21,200 nucleotides of DNA from an uncultured Clostridia bacterium (GTDB lineage: Bacteria > Bacillota > Clostridia > TANB77 > CAG-508). The notes under the pieces were generated by a model. It did no database searches. It was given only the letters and a program-made list of their open reading frames with translations, and had not been told where the DNA came from. The stretch is from contig CAKPLD010000015.1 in NCBI GenBank assembly GCA_934167225.1, positions 1 to 21,200 on the forward strand. Direction: 5' to 3'. The position numbers and the translations under genes were made by a program. Each line of letters begins with the position of its first letter. The first letter of the stretch is position 1. Shown here piece by piece: positions 8,137-15,407 of this stretch.

Positions 8137-8212
8137 GCCACTATAGCTCAGTTGGTAGAGCGACGGATTCGTAACCCGTAGGCCAGCAGTTCGATTCTGC
8201 TTAGTGGCTCCA
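8137..8212 (+). tRNA. tRNA-Thr (anticodon CGU)
   Basis: The cloverleaf is complete over 76 bases: acceptor GCCACTA/TAGTGGC, D stem GCTC/GAGC with a GG-containing loop, anticodon loop TTCGTAA with anticodon CGT at 8170-8172, T stem AGCAG/CTGCT with TTCGATT loop, and CCA encoded at 8210-8212. The anticodon reads ACG (threonine). One oddity is an A.C mismatch at the last pair of the anticodon stem (positions 31/39). There is room for only 17 bases between the adaptor stop and the tRNA, so it is probably co-transcribed with that gene and cut out. Confidence 0.95.
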
Positions 8213-8221
8213 ATTGAAATC

Positions 8222-8255
8222 AACTTACGAATTTAATTATTCGTAAGTTTTTATT
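8222..8255 (+). terminator. Terminator after tRNA-Thr
   Basis: AACTTACGAAT (8222-8232) pairs with ATTCGTAAGTT (8239-8249) around a 6-base loop, followed by TTTATTTT. Confidence 0.85.
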
Positions 8256-8329
8256 TTATATAAAACTATAAATTAAGGTTAAATTATTGAAAATTTATTT
8301 AAACAAAACAAAAAAACATATCCAAAATA

Positions 8330-8358
8330 TTGCCGAAACCTTAAATTTGTAGTATCAT
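8330..8358 (+). promoter_or_regulatory. Likely promoter of tsaE-tsaB-rimI
   Basis: TTGCCG (8330-8335), 17-base spacer, TATCAT (8353-8358). It lies about 70 bases upstream of tsaE and after the tRNA terminator. Confidence 0.45.
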
Positions 8359-8426
8359 ATTAAATATGTATAAAAAGAATTTTAGATTAAGTTTATACTT
8401 ATCTTACTCATAGAAAGGAATTTTTT

Positions 8427-8903
8427 ATGAAATTATTAAATATATCATCAAATTCAAGTACTAAGACTATTGAAATAGCCAAAATACTTGCAAAATATTT
8501 ATCTATTGGAGATACAGTTGTTTTAACAGGAGAACTTGGCTCTGGCAAAACAAAATTTACAGAAGGCTTTTTAAGCTTTTTTGGGTTAGAAGATGAAATA
8601 TCTAGTCCAACTTTCAATATTGTAAATGAATATAAATCAAACGCTGTAAATATATATCATTTCGATGTTTATAGGTTAGCCGACGCAGAAGAATTTTACG
8701 CAATTGGCGGAGAGGAATATTTCGAGAAAGGCATTTGTTTAATCGAATGGGGCGAATTAATAGACTCTGCTTTGCCTCTTGAATATATTCATATTTTCTT
8801 TAAAAAGAGCAACGATAATGTTGACGAACGTTTATTAACCTTAAAAGCTATTGGTAATAAATATGAAACTATTTTGGAACAATTGAAGGAGGAATTAAAT
8901 TGA
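8427..8903 (+). CDS. tsaE: tRNA threonylcarbamoyladenosine biosynthesis ATPase TsaE
   Basis: TsaE is the ATPase partner of the TsaB-TsaD complex that makes t6A at position 37 of ANN-decoding tRNAs. The 158-residue length fits the family. The P-loop GELGSGKT is at 35-42, followed by the FTEGFL helix and the SPTFNIVNEY block (about 60-69). The HFDVYRL segment and the family-typical CLIEWGE motif are also present. The start has AAAGGAA upstream. It overlaps tsaB by four bases, so the two are translationally coupled. The TsaD gene that completes the complex is not in the window. Confidence 0.93.
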   Translation: MKLLNISSNSSTKTIEIAKILAKYLSIGDTVVLTGELGSGKTKFTEGFLSFFGLEDEISSPTFNIVNEYKSNAVNIYHFDVYRLADAEEFYAIGGEEYFEKGICLIEWGELIDSALPLEYIHIFFKKSNDNVDERLLTLKAIGNKYETILEQLKEELN

Positions 8904-9604
8904 AAATTTTAAGTATAACAACATCAAGCAAAATCTGTGGTGTAGCAATTTTAGAAGATACTACAATTATTAAAGAAATAAATTTAAATAATGGTTTAAC
9001 ACATTCTGAATCTTTACTGCCTTTAATTAAACAAATATTTGAAGAAACAAATTTAAATCTTACAGATATGGATTTATTGGTTTCAGACATAGGTCCTGGA
9101 TCTTTTACAGGAATTAGAATTGGAATTTCAACTATTAAAGCATTTGCAGATAGCCTAGGAATTAAATCAGTTGGCGTCAGTTCACTTGATAGTCTAACAT
9201 ATAACTGCGAAAATATGGGAGTTATTTGTTCTTTAATTGATGCTAAAAAGAACAATGTTTATTGCGAAATTTTTGAAAATATTCTAAATTCCGCTTTTAG
9301 CCACATTGTTAGACGTAAGGCCTCTTTCGAAAATATCGAAGATCTGCTTTTAGAGATTAAAAATATACATCCAGATTATGATATTACATTTGTCGGAGAT
9401 GGCGCAACCATTTATCATGATACTATTTTGCAATACCTTCCTTCTGCCAATTTTATAGAAAACAATAATCTATCTGCTTCTAAAGTAGGCTTTGCAGGAT
9501 TTTATAACTATATAACCAACAATATACAAGATGCCATGCCATTATACCTTAGAAAATCAGAAGCTGAAAAAAAGATGGAGGAACAGCAAAATGAAAGCAA
9601 GTAA
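8900..9604 (+). CDS. tsaB: tRNA threonylcarbamoyladenosine biosynthesis protein TsaB
   Basis: TsaB (YeaZ) is the ASKHA-fold scaffold protein that dimerises with TsaD in t6A synthesis. The 234-residue protein begins with the phosphate-loop-like MKILSITTSS and contains the highly conserved GPGSFTGIRIG (65-75) and the HSESLLPLI helix (35-43). It starts with TTG inside the last codons of tsaE, with an ideal AAGGAGG seven bases before. It overlaps rimI by 14 bases at its end. The C-terminal 90 residues are less conserved, as usual. Confidence 0.92.
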   Translation: MKILSITTSSKICGVAILEDTTIIKEINLNNGLTHSESLLPLIKQIFEETNLNLTDMDLLVSDIGPGSFTGIRIGISTIKAFADSLGIKSVGVSSLDSLTYNCENMGVICSLIDAKKNNVYCEIFENILNSAFSHIVRRKASFENIEDLLLEIKNIHPDYDITFVGDGATIYHDTILQYLPSANFIENNNLSASKVGFAGFYNYITNNIQDAMPLYLRKSEAEKKMEEQQNESK

Positions 9605-10056
9605 TTTTCAAATTGATTATATGAATCTTGCTGATCTAGAAAATATAAAAAATATTTTGGAAGTTGATTTTGATAATTTTTGGAATTACAATATTTTTAA
9701 AAGTGAATTATTAAACCCAAATTCCACCTATTTCTGCATTAAACAAAATGGCGAAATTATAGGTTTTGCCGGCATTTTAATTATTTTAGACGAAGCTGAT
9801 ATAACAAATATTGTTGTAAAAAAATCATTTAGACATAAACGGTATTTCAAATTTACTTATGAAAAAATTAATAGATTTTTGTTTTCAAAATAAAGTAACT
9901 AAAATTAATTTGGAAGTTAACGAAACTAATCATGTTGCAATTAATCTGTACAAAAATTGTGGATTTAAGCAGGTTGGATGTAGAAAAAATTATTACAATA
10001 CTAGTGATGGTTTGCTTTTTTCTAAATTTATACAAAATATAACCGAAGCGAAATAA
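9591..10056 (+). CDS. rimI: Ribosomal protein N-acetyltransferase RimI, read through one +1 shift at CGG
   Basis: RimI is a GNAT acetyltransferase classically acting on the N-terminus of ribosomal protein bS18. It is the usual third gene after tsaE-tsaB. Frame 0 from the ATG (GGAGGAACAG upstream) runs 83 codons to an in-frame CGG at 9840-9842 and stops at 9893. Skipping the C gives RHK-GISNLLMKKL, which aligns position by position with the acetyl-CoA-binding A motif (R-x-K-G-I-G-S-x-L-L) of RimI proteins, and the frame then stays open to 10056 (154 residues, the normal length). The second half carries the NxxAINLYKNCGF motif. No other lesion is visible. It could instead be a recent pseudogene or a sequencing error; the shared CGG signature argues against that. 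Confidence 0.75.
9840..9842 (+). other. Putative +1 recoding site 1 (CGG-T) in rimI
   Basis: The codons are AAA CGG TAT in frame 0 and AAA (C) GGT ATT in the restored frame. The skipped C precedes the glycine codon of the acetyl-CoA-binding motif. Confidence 0.65.
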
Positions 10057-10083
10057 AATGCATTTATTCCGCTTCGGCTTTTT
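10043..10083. terminator. Terminator between rimI and the SDR gene
   Basis: CCGAAGCG (10043-10050) pairs with CGCTTCGG (10070-10077), with further A/T pairing towards the loop, and CTTTTT follows. The rimI stop codon lies inside the stem. On the minus strand the T tract is weaker, but it may serve the convergent SDR gene as well. Confidence 0.75.
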
Positions 10084-10084
10084 A

Positions 10085-10840
10085 TTATTTTTTCTTTTCT
10101 TGCATATAATAGCAAATTTTTGCCACAATGAAATTTGGCGTAATTTTTGACATAAACTTTGCACATTTTATTGAAAAACCCGGTACAATATTAAATTTTC
10201 CCTTTAAAAAGTTTTGAACTGCATATTTTGCAACATATTCACTCGATTTTGAACTTAAATTAAACTTTACTCCTGCAACATTATTAAAATTAGTATTTAC
10301 AGGTCCTGGCTGAAGAACACTAATTTTAACATGTGATTTTTTCTTATTTAATTCCTCTCTTATTCCTTCAGATAACCTTAAAACATATGCTTTAGAAGCA
10401 TAATACGCACACATTAGTGGACCTGGCATACTCCCTGCAATTGAAGATACATTTAAAATTTTCCCGCTATCTTTTTCTATCATATCCTTTAAATATAATT
10501 TAGTCAAAATGTGTACTGCCATTATATTAGTTTTTATTAAATTTAATTCTTTTTGCAAATCTGTTTTATCAAATTCTCCAAAAACTCCAAAACCTGCATT
10601 ATTTACCAATATGTCAATATTTTTATTTTCTTCATATAAACTTATACAATTTTCTTCTTCAGACAAATCCTTTTCAACTGTCTTAACATTAATTTTATAT
10701 TTTACTTCCAGTTCTGTTTTTAGCTCATTTAGCCTTTTTTCATCTCTTGCTACCAACACTAAATCATATTTTCTTTCAGCAAATTCTCTTGCCATATCTC
10801 TTCCTATTCCAGAAGATGCTCCTGTAATTAATACTTTCAT
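10085..10840 (-). CDS. Short-chain dehydrogenase/reductase
   Basis: The 251-residue protein is a classical SDR with an NAD(P)-binding Rossmann fold: TGASSGIG (6-13), an ARDEKRL segment after the second strand (31-37, the Arg suggesting NADP preference), NNAG (80-83), catalytic Ser in VSSIAG (131-136) and YYASK with Tyr146 and Lys150. LQPGPVNT follows the active site. The C-terminal part resembles the membrane-leaning DltE/YqjQ-like group. The substrate cannot be told. The start has an AGGAGGAG site that directly touches the foot of the 63-bp palindrome at 10853-10915. It follows the transketolase N subunit on the same strand, where the C subunit would normally be. Confidence 0.88.
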   Translation of the reverse strand: MKVLITGASSGIGRDMAREFAERKYDLVLVARDEKRLNELKTELEVKYKINVKTVEKDLSEEENCISLYEENKNIDILVNNAGFGVFGEFDKTDLQKELNLIKTNIMAVHILTKLYLKDMIEKDSGKILNVSSIAGSMPGPLMCAYYASKAYVLRLSEGIREELNKKKSHVKISVLQPGPVNTNFNNVAGVKFNLSSKSSEYVAKYAVQNFLKGKFNIVPGFSIKCAKFMSKITPNFIVAKICYYMQEKKK

Positions 10841-10852
10841 CTTTTCTCCTCC

Positions 10853-10915
10853 TCCCCATTTGGGGACGGTTCTCTATTGGGGAATCCCCAATAGAGAACC
10901 GTCCCCAAATGGGGA
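10853..10915. repeat. 63-bp perfect GC-rich palindrome (REP-like)
   Basis: 31-base arms (10853-10883 and 10885-10915) are perfectly complementary around a single central A. Each arm carries GGGGACGGTTCTC and is flanked by CCCCATTT/AAATGGGG, so the element is far richer in GC than its surroundings. No T tract follows on either strand, so it is not a standard terminator. It lies between tktN and the SDR start, touching the SDR ribosome binding site. It looks like a REP-type dispersed palindrome; a weaker relative may be present at 20224-20282. Confidence 0.85.
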
Positions 10916-10920
10916 ATTAT

Positions 10921-11728
10921 CTATAAATTCCTCATTGCTTCATCGTATTGCTCTTTATTTGGTGCTTTTCCATGCCAACCAACTTGATTTTCCATGAATG
11001 GAACGCCTTTTCCTTTTATAGTTTTTGCGATAATACAGGTAGGTTTTCCTTTCGTGTTTCTTGCCTCTTTAAATGCATTCTTTATTTCTTGAATATTATG
11101 TCCATCGATGCAAATAACGTTAAATCCAAAACTTTCGAATTTTTTATCTATAGGGTATGAACTCATAACTTCTTCTATTGTTCCATCGATTTGAAGGTTA
11201 TTATTATCTACTATTACACATAAATTATCTAATTTATATTTATTTGATGTCATTGAAGCTTCCCAAATCTGACCTTCTTCTATCTCTCCATCTCCTAATA
11301 TACAATAAACTCTATAATTTTTTCCATCCATTTTTCCACTTAATGCTATACCATTTGATACAGACAAACCTTGTCCAAGTGAACCAGAGCTCATGTCGAC
11401 TCCTGGAACATCATTCATGTTCGGATGTCCTTGAAGTTTACTTTGGATATTTCTAAATCCTTTTAAATCTTCTTTATTATAATATCCTCTTTCTGCCAAT
11501 GCTCCATATAATGCTGGTGAACAATGACCTTTTGATAAGATAACTCTATCTCTATCTTCCCATTTTGGATTTTTTTCATCTATGTTTAGTTCGTCAAAAT
11601 ACAAAACTGCCATAATGTCTGCAATAGATAGAGATCCTCCCGGATGACCTGATCCGGGCTCTATATACCTGCTCTATTATGTCTTTTCTGATTTCCTTTG
11701 CTTTATTTTCTATTTGTTTATTATCCAT
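10921..11728 (-). CDS. Transketolase N-terminal subunit, read through one +1 shift at CGG
   Basis: This is the thiamine-diphosphate-binding half of a split transketolase of the non-oxidative pentose phosphate pathway. From the ATG at 11728 (AAGGAAG upstream) frame 0 gives 24 residues ending IIEQVYRA, then an in-frame CGG at 11656-11654, and closes about 20 codons later. Skipping the C gives A-GSGHPGGSLSIADI, the canonical N-terminus of this family, and the frame stays open to 10921 (268 residues in all, the normal length). ThDP-binding GDGEIEEGQ and DNNN follow. The truncated frame starting at 11613 would lack SGHPGG and is not a plausible start. The C-terminal subunit gene, normally next, is absent from the window; an SDR takes its place. 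Confidence 0.82.
11654..11656 (-). other. Putative +1 recoding site 2 (CGG-A) in the transketolase gene
   Basis: On the minus strand, GCC CGG ATC in frame 0 becomes GCC (C) GGA TCA. The glycine directly precedes the conserved SGHPGG. Confidence 0.65.
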
Positions 11729-11826
11729 TTTTCTTCTTCCTTTCTAATATAATAGATTTATAAATTGTATAAGATTTACAACAAAATATTACATATTTAT
11801 TAATTTGATAACCTGTAATATACTTA

Positions 11827-13821
11827 TTATTTAGATATTGCATTTTTTATCATAGGGATTAAATAATGACTTCCACCATTATTATTTGCCTTTTCAACCA
11901 TTCCTACAAATAAATATGGGTTTGTAGTATTTACTGTAAAACAATCAAACCAACCTATTGTATCTGCTTTTTCATCTTTTGATGATTTTAGTTCTGCCGT
12001 TCCTGTTTTTCCTGCAATTGTAATTCCATTTATTTTCATGTCTTTGGCAGTTCCTTCTGGATTTTCTACCACTTGAATTAAGTCATTTTTTATTTCTTCT
12101 GCCGATTCACTTGTAAATGCATTTTTTACTAAAATTGTTGGCTCAGTATTTTCCTTAAATTCTAAATAAGGTTGTATCATATTTCCTTGGTTATAAAATG
12201 CGGAATATATTGAAGCCATATGTATCGGATTTACCAAAATTTGACCTTGACCATAACCTGTATCTGCAAGTAATGTTTCTTTTTCAAGGTTTCCATCATT
12301 TGAATATTGTGATTTTGCTAAATTTAACTCAAAATTAATATTATCATTAAATTTTAATTTATTTAATCCTTCTTCCATATTTTTACTACCAATTTTTAAT
12401 GCCGATTGTGCAAAATATATGTTATCTGAATGTATTAAGGCATTTTTTAAATTTTTAGCACCATTATATGCAGTTAATGTTGTTATATTGTACGTTCCCC
12501 AAGATTCATCTTTTTGCCAACTTAATCCTGAATAGTTAAATGTGTCTTCTGCCGATACAGAATTGGTTGATAATCCTATAGCTCCTGTTATTGGCTTAAA
12601 TGTTGAACCCGGACAATACTTTTGTAAATATCTTGCAAGCATAGGCGTTTTTTCATTATTAGAAAGTGCATTCCATTCTTCATTACTTATTCCTAGCACC
12701 ATTTTATTCACATCATAAGATGGTGTACTTACTAATGCTAAAATTTCTCCTGTCTCTGGATTCATAACCACAAATAAACCTTCATCATTTTTTAATTGAT
12801 TATATAAATTTTGTTGTAGATTTGAATCTATTGTTAATTTTATATCTTCTCCATCTACTTTGTTTTGCTGTATCAAGGTCTTTTTTCTGTTTCCATCTTT
12901 GTCCTCAATATAAATCTCAACTCCATTTTTTCCTTTTAATCTGTTCTCAAATTGTTTTTCCAAGCCTGCTTTTCCAATTAAAGAAGTTGATGTATATCCT
13001 TCGTTTTGTTCTAATTCTTCTTTTGTTATTGTTTGAACATATCCTGTAAGTTGACCTGCTGACTCACCTAGCGAATATTTTCTTATTTTTGCAGATGTTA
13101 TTTTCACTCCTTTTATTTGTAACAATTGATCTTTTAATTCTTTCTCATCTGATGATATTGTTTTTATAGGAACAAAACTTTCATCTGTTACCCATCCTGC
13201 TTGCAACTTTTTATTTATTGATTCACTAGTTATTCCCAGTAATTCTGCAATTTGGTTAACATCCGCTTCTTTGTTTTCACTTAATTTTCCACGAACTATC
13301 CCTACCGAAAAAGCCTCTCCACTACCTGCAATTATGTTTCCATTTCTATCTAAAAGCTTTCCCCTCTCTGGTTTTGATGTATTTACTCTAACCTTATCTA
13401 TATCTTCTAAATCTGGAAATATTAGGGTCGAACTCCACGAAATTTTATAACCATTTTCATAGTTTAGAATAACTTTATTATCAAATGTAATTTCTCCTCC
13501 AGATGCTTCCATTTTCTCTGTATATGAAATCTCTTTCTTGGTTCCTATGTTTTTCACATCTTTTATTTCTGTTGTTATATTTGATAAATCAATTCCTTCA
13601 TATATTTTTTTGTTTCTTGAAATAAAATCCTCTTTTGATATTTTTTGTTTGCTTTCTTTATTAATCATTTCATACATTTCGTCATATTTTTGGTCTGTTA
13701 TTTTTGAAATATATTCATTTAGTATTTCTTTTGATTTATTGTTTGTTTGCTTTAAGTAAAAATATCCTCCTACTCCTACAATTATAACAATTATTAGTAC
13801 AATTAATACAATTTTTTTCAT
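11827..13821 (-). CDS. MecA-type class B penicillin-binding protein
   Basis: This is a peptidoglycan transpeptidase anchored by one N-terminal transmembrane segment (about 3-22). The 664-residue protein has a MecA_N/NTF2-like domain (about 28-140), a PBP dimerisation domain (SKPERGKLLDRNG near 150, on to about 310) and a transpeptidase domain with all three motifs: S406-T-F-K409, S465-D-N467 and K605-T-G607. The NTF2-like domain places it near class B1 PBPs such as PBP2a and PBP5fm, many of which bind beta-lactams poorly; whether this one does cannot be told. GGGGGAG precedes the ATG. It is divergent from the M14 peptidase, another cell-wall enzyme, across only 91 bases. In the 98 bases after it I see only a weak 7-bp inverted repeat (11786-11792 with 11815-11821). 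Confidence 0.93.
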   Translation of the reverse strand: MKKIVLIVLIIVIIVGVGGYFYLKQTNNKSKEILNEYISKITDQKYDEMYEMINKESKQKISKEDFISRNKKIYEGIDLSNITTEIKDVKNIGTKKEISYTEKMEASGGEITFDNKVILNYENGYKISWSSTLIFPDLEDIDKVRVNTSKPERGKLLDRNGNIIAGSGEAFSVGIVRGKLSENKEADVNQIAELLGITSESINKKLQAGWVTDESFVPIKTISSDEKELKDQLLQIKGVKITSAKIRKYSLGESAGQLTGYVQTITKEELEQNEGYTSTSLIGKAGLEKQFENRLKGKNGVEIYIEDKDGNRKKTLIQQNKVDGEDIKLTIDSNLQQNLYNQLKNDEGLFVVMNPETGEILALVSTPSYDVNKMVLGISNEEWNALSNNEKTPMLARYLQKYCPGSTFKPITGAIGLSTNSVSAEDTFNYSGLSWQKDESWGTYNITTLTAYNGAKNLKNALIHSDNIYFAQSALKIGSKNMEEGLNKLKFNDNINFELNLAKSQYSNDGNLEKETLLADTGYGQGQILVNPIHMASIYSAFYNQGNMIQPYLEFKENTEPTILVKNAFTSESAEEIKNDLIQVVENPEGTAKDMKINGITIAGKTGTAELKSSKDEKADTIGWFDCFTVNTTNPYLFVGMVEKANNNGGSHYLIPMIKNAISK

Positions 13822-13912
13822 TTTGCATTACTCCCCCTTTTTATTTTCATCTTTCGATTTATTTTATATCACAAATTTGTTATTTTGGCAATATAATAAT
13901 CTGGAGGTACTT

Positions 13913-14869
13913 ATGAGTGTTTTTAGATTAGATTCTACAAGTTCTGTAGACTTTCTACCAAATGATAATTTTAATTATAGTTCTTCTATATTAAATCTTC
14001 ATATTAAACATTTAAAATCTCTTTACCCTTTTTTAGAAATAATATCTAGTGGTAAAAGCGTTTTGGGTAAAGATATTCCTGTTATAAAAATTGGTAATGG
14101 AAAAAAAGAAGTTTTTTATTCTGGTGCTATCCACCGGAAATGAGTGGATTACAGCTCCTGTTCTTATGAAGTTTATTGAAGATTACTCTTATGCTTATGT
14201 TAATAATTTAAATATTTTTAATGTTAATGCAAGGTTTTTGTTTGAAAGTGTTAGCATCTATATTATGCCAATGGTTAATCCTGATGGGGTTGATTTAGTT
14301 ACAGGAGCAATATCTCCTAATTCTTCTTTGTATACTAACACTAAATTTATAGCCGATAAATACCCAAATATTCCATTTCCTAATGGTTGGAAGGCAAATA
14401 TTAGGGGTGTAGATTTAAATCTCCAATTTCCTGCTGGTTGGAATCAGGCAAAACAAATAAAATTCGAACAAGGCTTTACATCTCCTGCACCACGTTACTT
14501 TGTTGGTTTTGGTCCATTATCTGAGCCAGAATCTTTAGCTATCTATAATTTTACCTTAGCACATAATTTTAGTTTAGTTATTAGTTACCATACTCAAGGT
14601 GAAGTTATTTTTTGGCAATTTCAAAATTATAGACCTCAAAATAGTTTTTTTATAGGAACTCAATTTGCTAGGGTTAGTGGATATAGTTTAGAGGATACTC
14701 CATATAATTCAAGTTTTGCAGGATATAAAGATTGGTTTATTCAAAATTATAATAGACCACGGTTATACCATTGAAGCAGGGCTTCGGTCAAAATCCTTTA
14801 CCTATTAATCAATTTAATAAAATTTATAATGATAATTTAGGTATTTTAGTTACCGCTGGATTATTTTAA
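13913..14869 (+). CDS. M14-family gamma-D-glutamyl-diamino acid peptidase-like protein, read through three +1 shifts at CGG
   Basis: This is a zinc carboxypeptidase-fold enzyme resembling gamma-D-glutamyl-L-diamino acid endopeptidase I, which cuts peptidoglycan stem peptides. From ATG 13913 (GGAGG five bases upstream) frame 0 meets CGG at 14135 and would stop at 14143. Skipping one C there and at 14760 and 14785 gives one continuous frame of 317 residues to 14869. The restored protein has GAIH74-GNE77 (zinc ligands), VNPDGVDL, RGVDLNLQFPAGW, SYH226 (third zinc ligand) and RPGYTIE287AGLGQNPLP (catalytic Glu). Every shift falls in or beside the active site, so frame-0 products would be inactive. 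No LysM or signal peptide is visible. Apart from the three CGGs there is no stop or missing block. Confidence 0.78.
14135..14137 (+). other. Putative +1 recoding site 3 (CGG-A) in the M14 gene
   Basis: CAC CGG AAA TGA in frame 0 becomes CAC (C) GGA AAT GAG, restoring His-Gly-Asn-Glu, the zinc-binding HxxE motif. Without the shift the ribosome stops two codons later. Confidence 0.68.
14760..14762 (+). other. Putative +1 recoding site 4 (CGG-T) in the M14 gene
   Basis: CCA CGG TTA becomes CCA (C) GGT TAT ACC ATT GAA, restoring RPGYTIE with the catalytic Glu. Unshifted reading stops at 14774. Confidence 0.68.
14785..14787 (+). other. Putative +1 recoding site 5 (CGG-T) in the M14 gene
   Basis: GGG CTT CGG TCA becomes CTT (C) GGT CAA AAT, restoring AGLGQNPLP. 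It lies only 25 bases after site 4 and is in frame only if site 4 has been shifted. Confidence 0.68.
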
Positions 14870-14899
14870 AAAAGAGAGTATCCACTATACTCCCTTTTT
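14870..14899. terminator. Bidirectional terminator between the M14 gene and the DUF3006-like gene
   Basis: AAAAGAGAGTAT and ATACTCCCTTTT pair with one A.C mismatch around a short loop, with T's following on the plus strand and A-rich sequence before it. Confidence 0.65.
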
Positions 14900-14909
14900 G
14901 CTAAAAAAT

Positions 14910-15392
14910 TTAATTTCGTTTTTTTACTATATCTTCTTTAATTTTATCTAACTTTGTTTTAACATATTCTGTTTCTTTTTCATCCAATATATATTTTCCA
15001 TCCTCTACTTTTCTAACCACATCTCCTAATTGTACATTTTCTGGCAAATCCTTTTCAAATGTAACACATTTATGTTCAATATTATTTTTATACTGAGTAA
15101 CCTTATATCTATGATATTCATCATCATTTTCATATTTATTTGTAACAATAAATATTTCACCTTTGCTTGTGTCTTCTAATTCTTTCTTAAAATAATTTTC
15201 TAAGAAATTCCATCTTTCTTCTTCAAATTCTATTTCTTCTTCTTGGGTTAGCTTAACATCATCCATTTTTTCACCTTTTATTTCATTTTTATTATTAAAA
15301 TTTTCAATCGTTTCACTTAGTTCTCCTATAAATTTCTTTACAAAATCACTTTGCTGTAATTTTTCTGTTATTCTGTTTAAGTCTAAATTCAA
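14910..15392 (-). CDS. Charged protein with a DUF3006-like C-terminus
   Basis: The 160-residue, strongly charged protein has no signal peptide or membrane segment. Residues 1-80 are mostly acidic helix. The C-terminal part (LPENVQLGDVVRKVEDGKY then ILDEKETEYVK) resembles the small DUF3006 domain, which in other Bacillota is often encoded next to extracellular nuclease or ComEC-like genes; this is from memory and moderate in certainty. The start is TTG with a very good AAGGAGGAAG site. It lies 15 bases after the EndA-like nuclease on the same strand, so it is the second gene of that operon and may be a partner or inhibitor of the nuclease. Confidence 0.65.
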   Translation of the reverse strand: MNLDLNRITEKLQQSDFVKKFIGELSETIENFNNKNEIKGEKMDDVKLTQEEEIEFEEERWNFLENYFKKELEDTSKGEIFIVTNKYENDDEYHRYKVTQYKNNIEHKCVTFEKDLPENVQLGDVVRKVEDGKYILDEKETEYVKTKLDKIKEDIVKKRN

Positions 15393-15407
15393 ATTCTTCC
15401 TCCTTAT

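Noticed and set aside
9840..9842. Classical slippery-site frameshifting by P-site tRNA slippage
   Set aside because: The preceding codons at the six sites differ, and most cannot re-pair one base downstream, so a common P-site slip is not supported; the signal is CGG itself.
10853..10915. Intrinsic terminator for tktN
   Set aside because: The palindrome is strong but no T tract follows on the minus strand; instead the SDR ribosome binding site does.
10921..11613. Transketolase subunit starting at the Met at 11613
   Set aside because: That Met is internal (IADIM in homologues), has no ribosome binding site, and the start would omit the conserved SGHPGG; the real N-terminus is encoded up to 11728 in the other frame.
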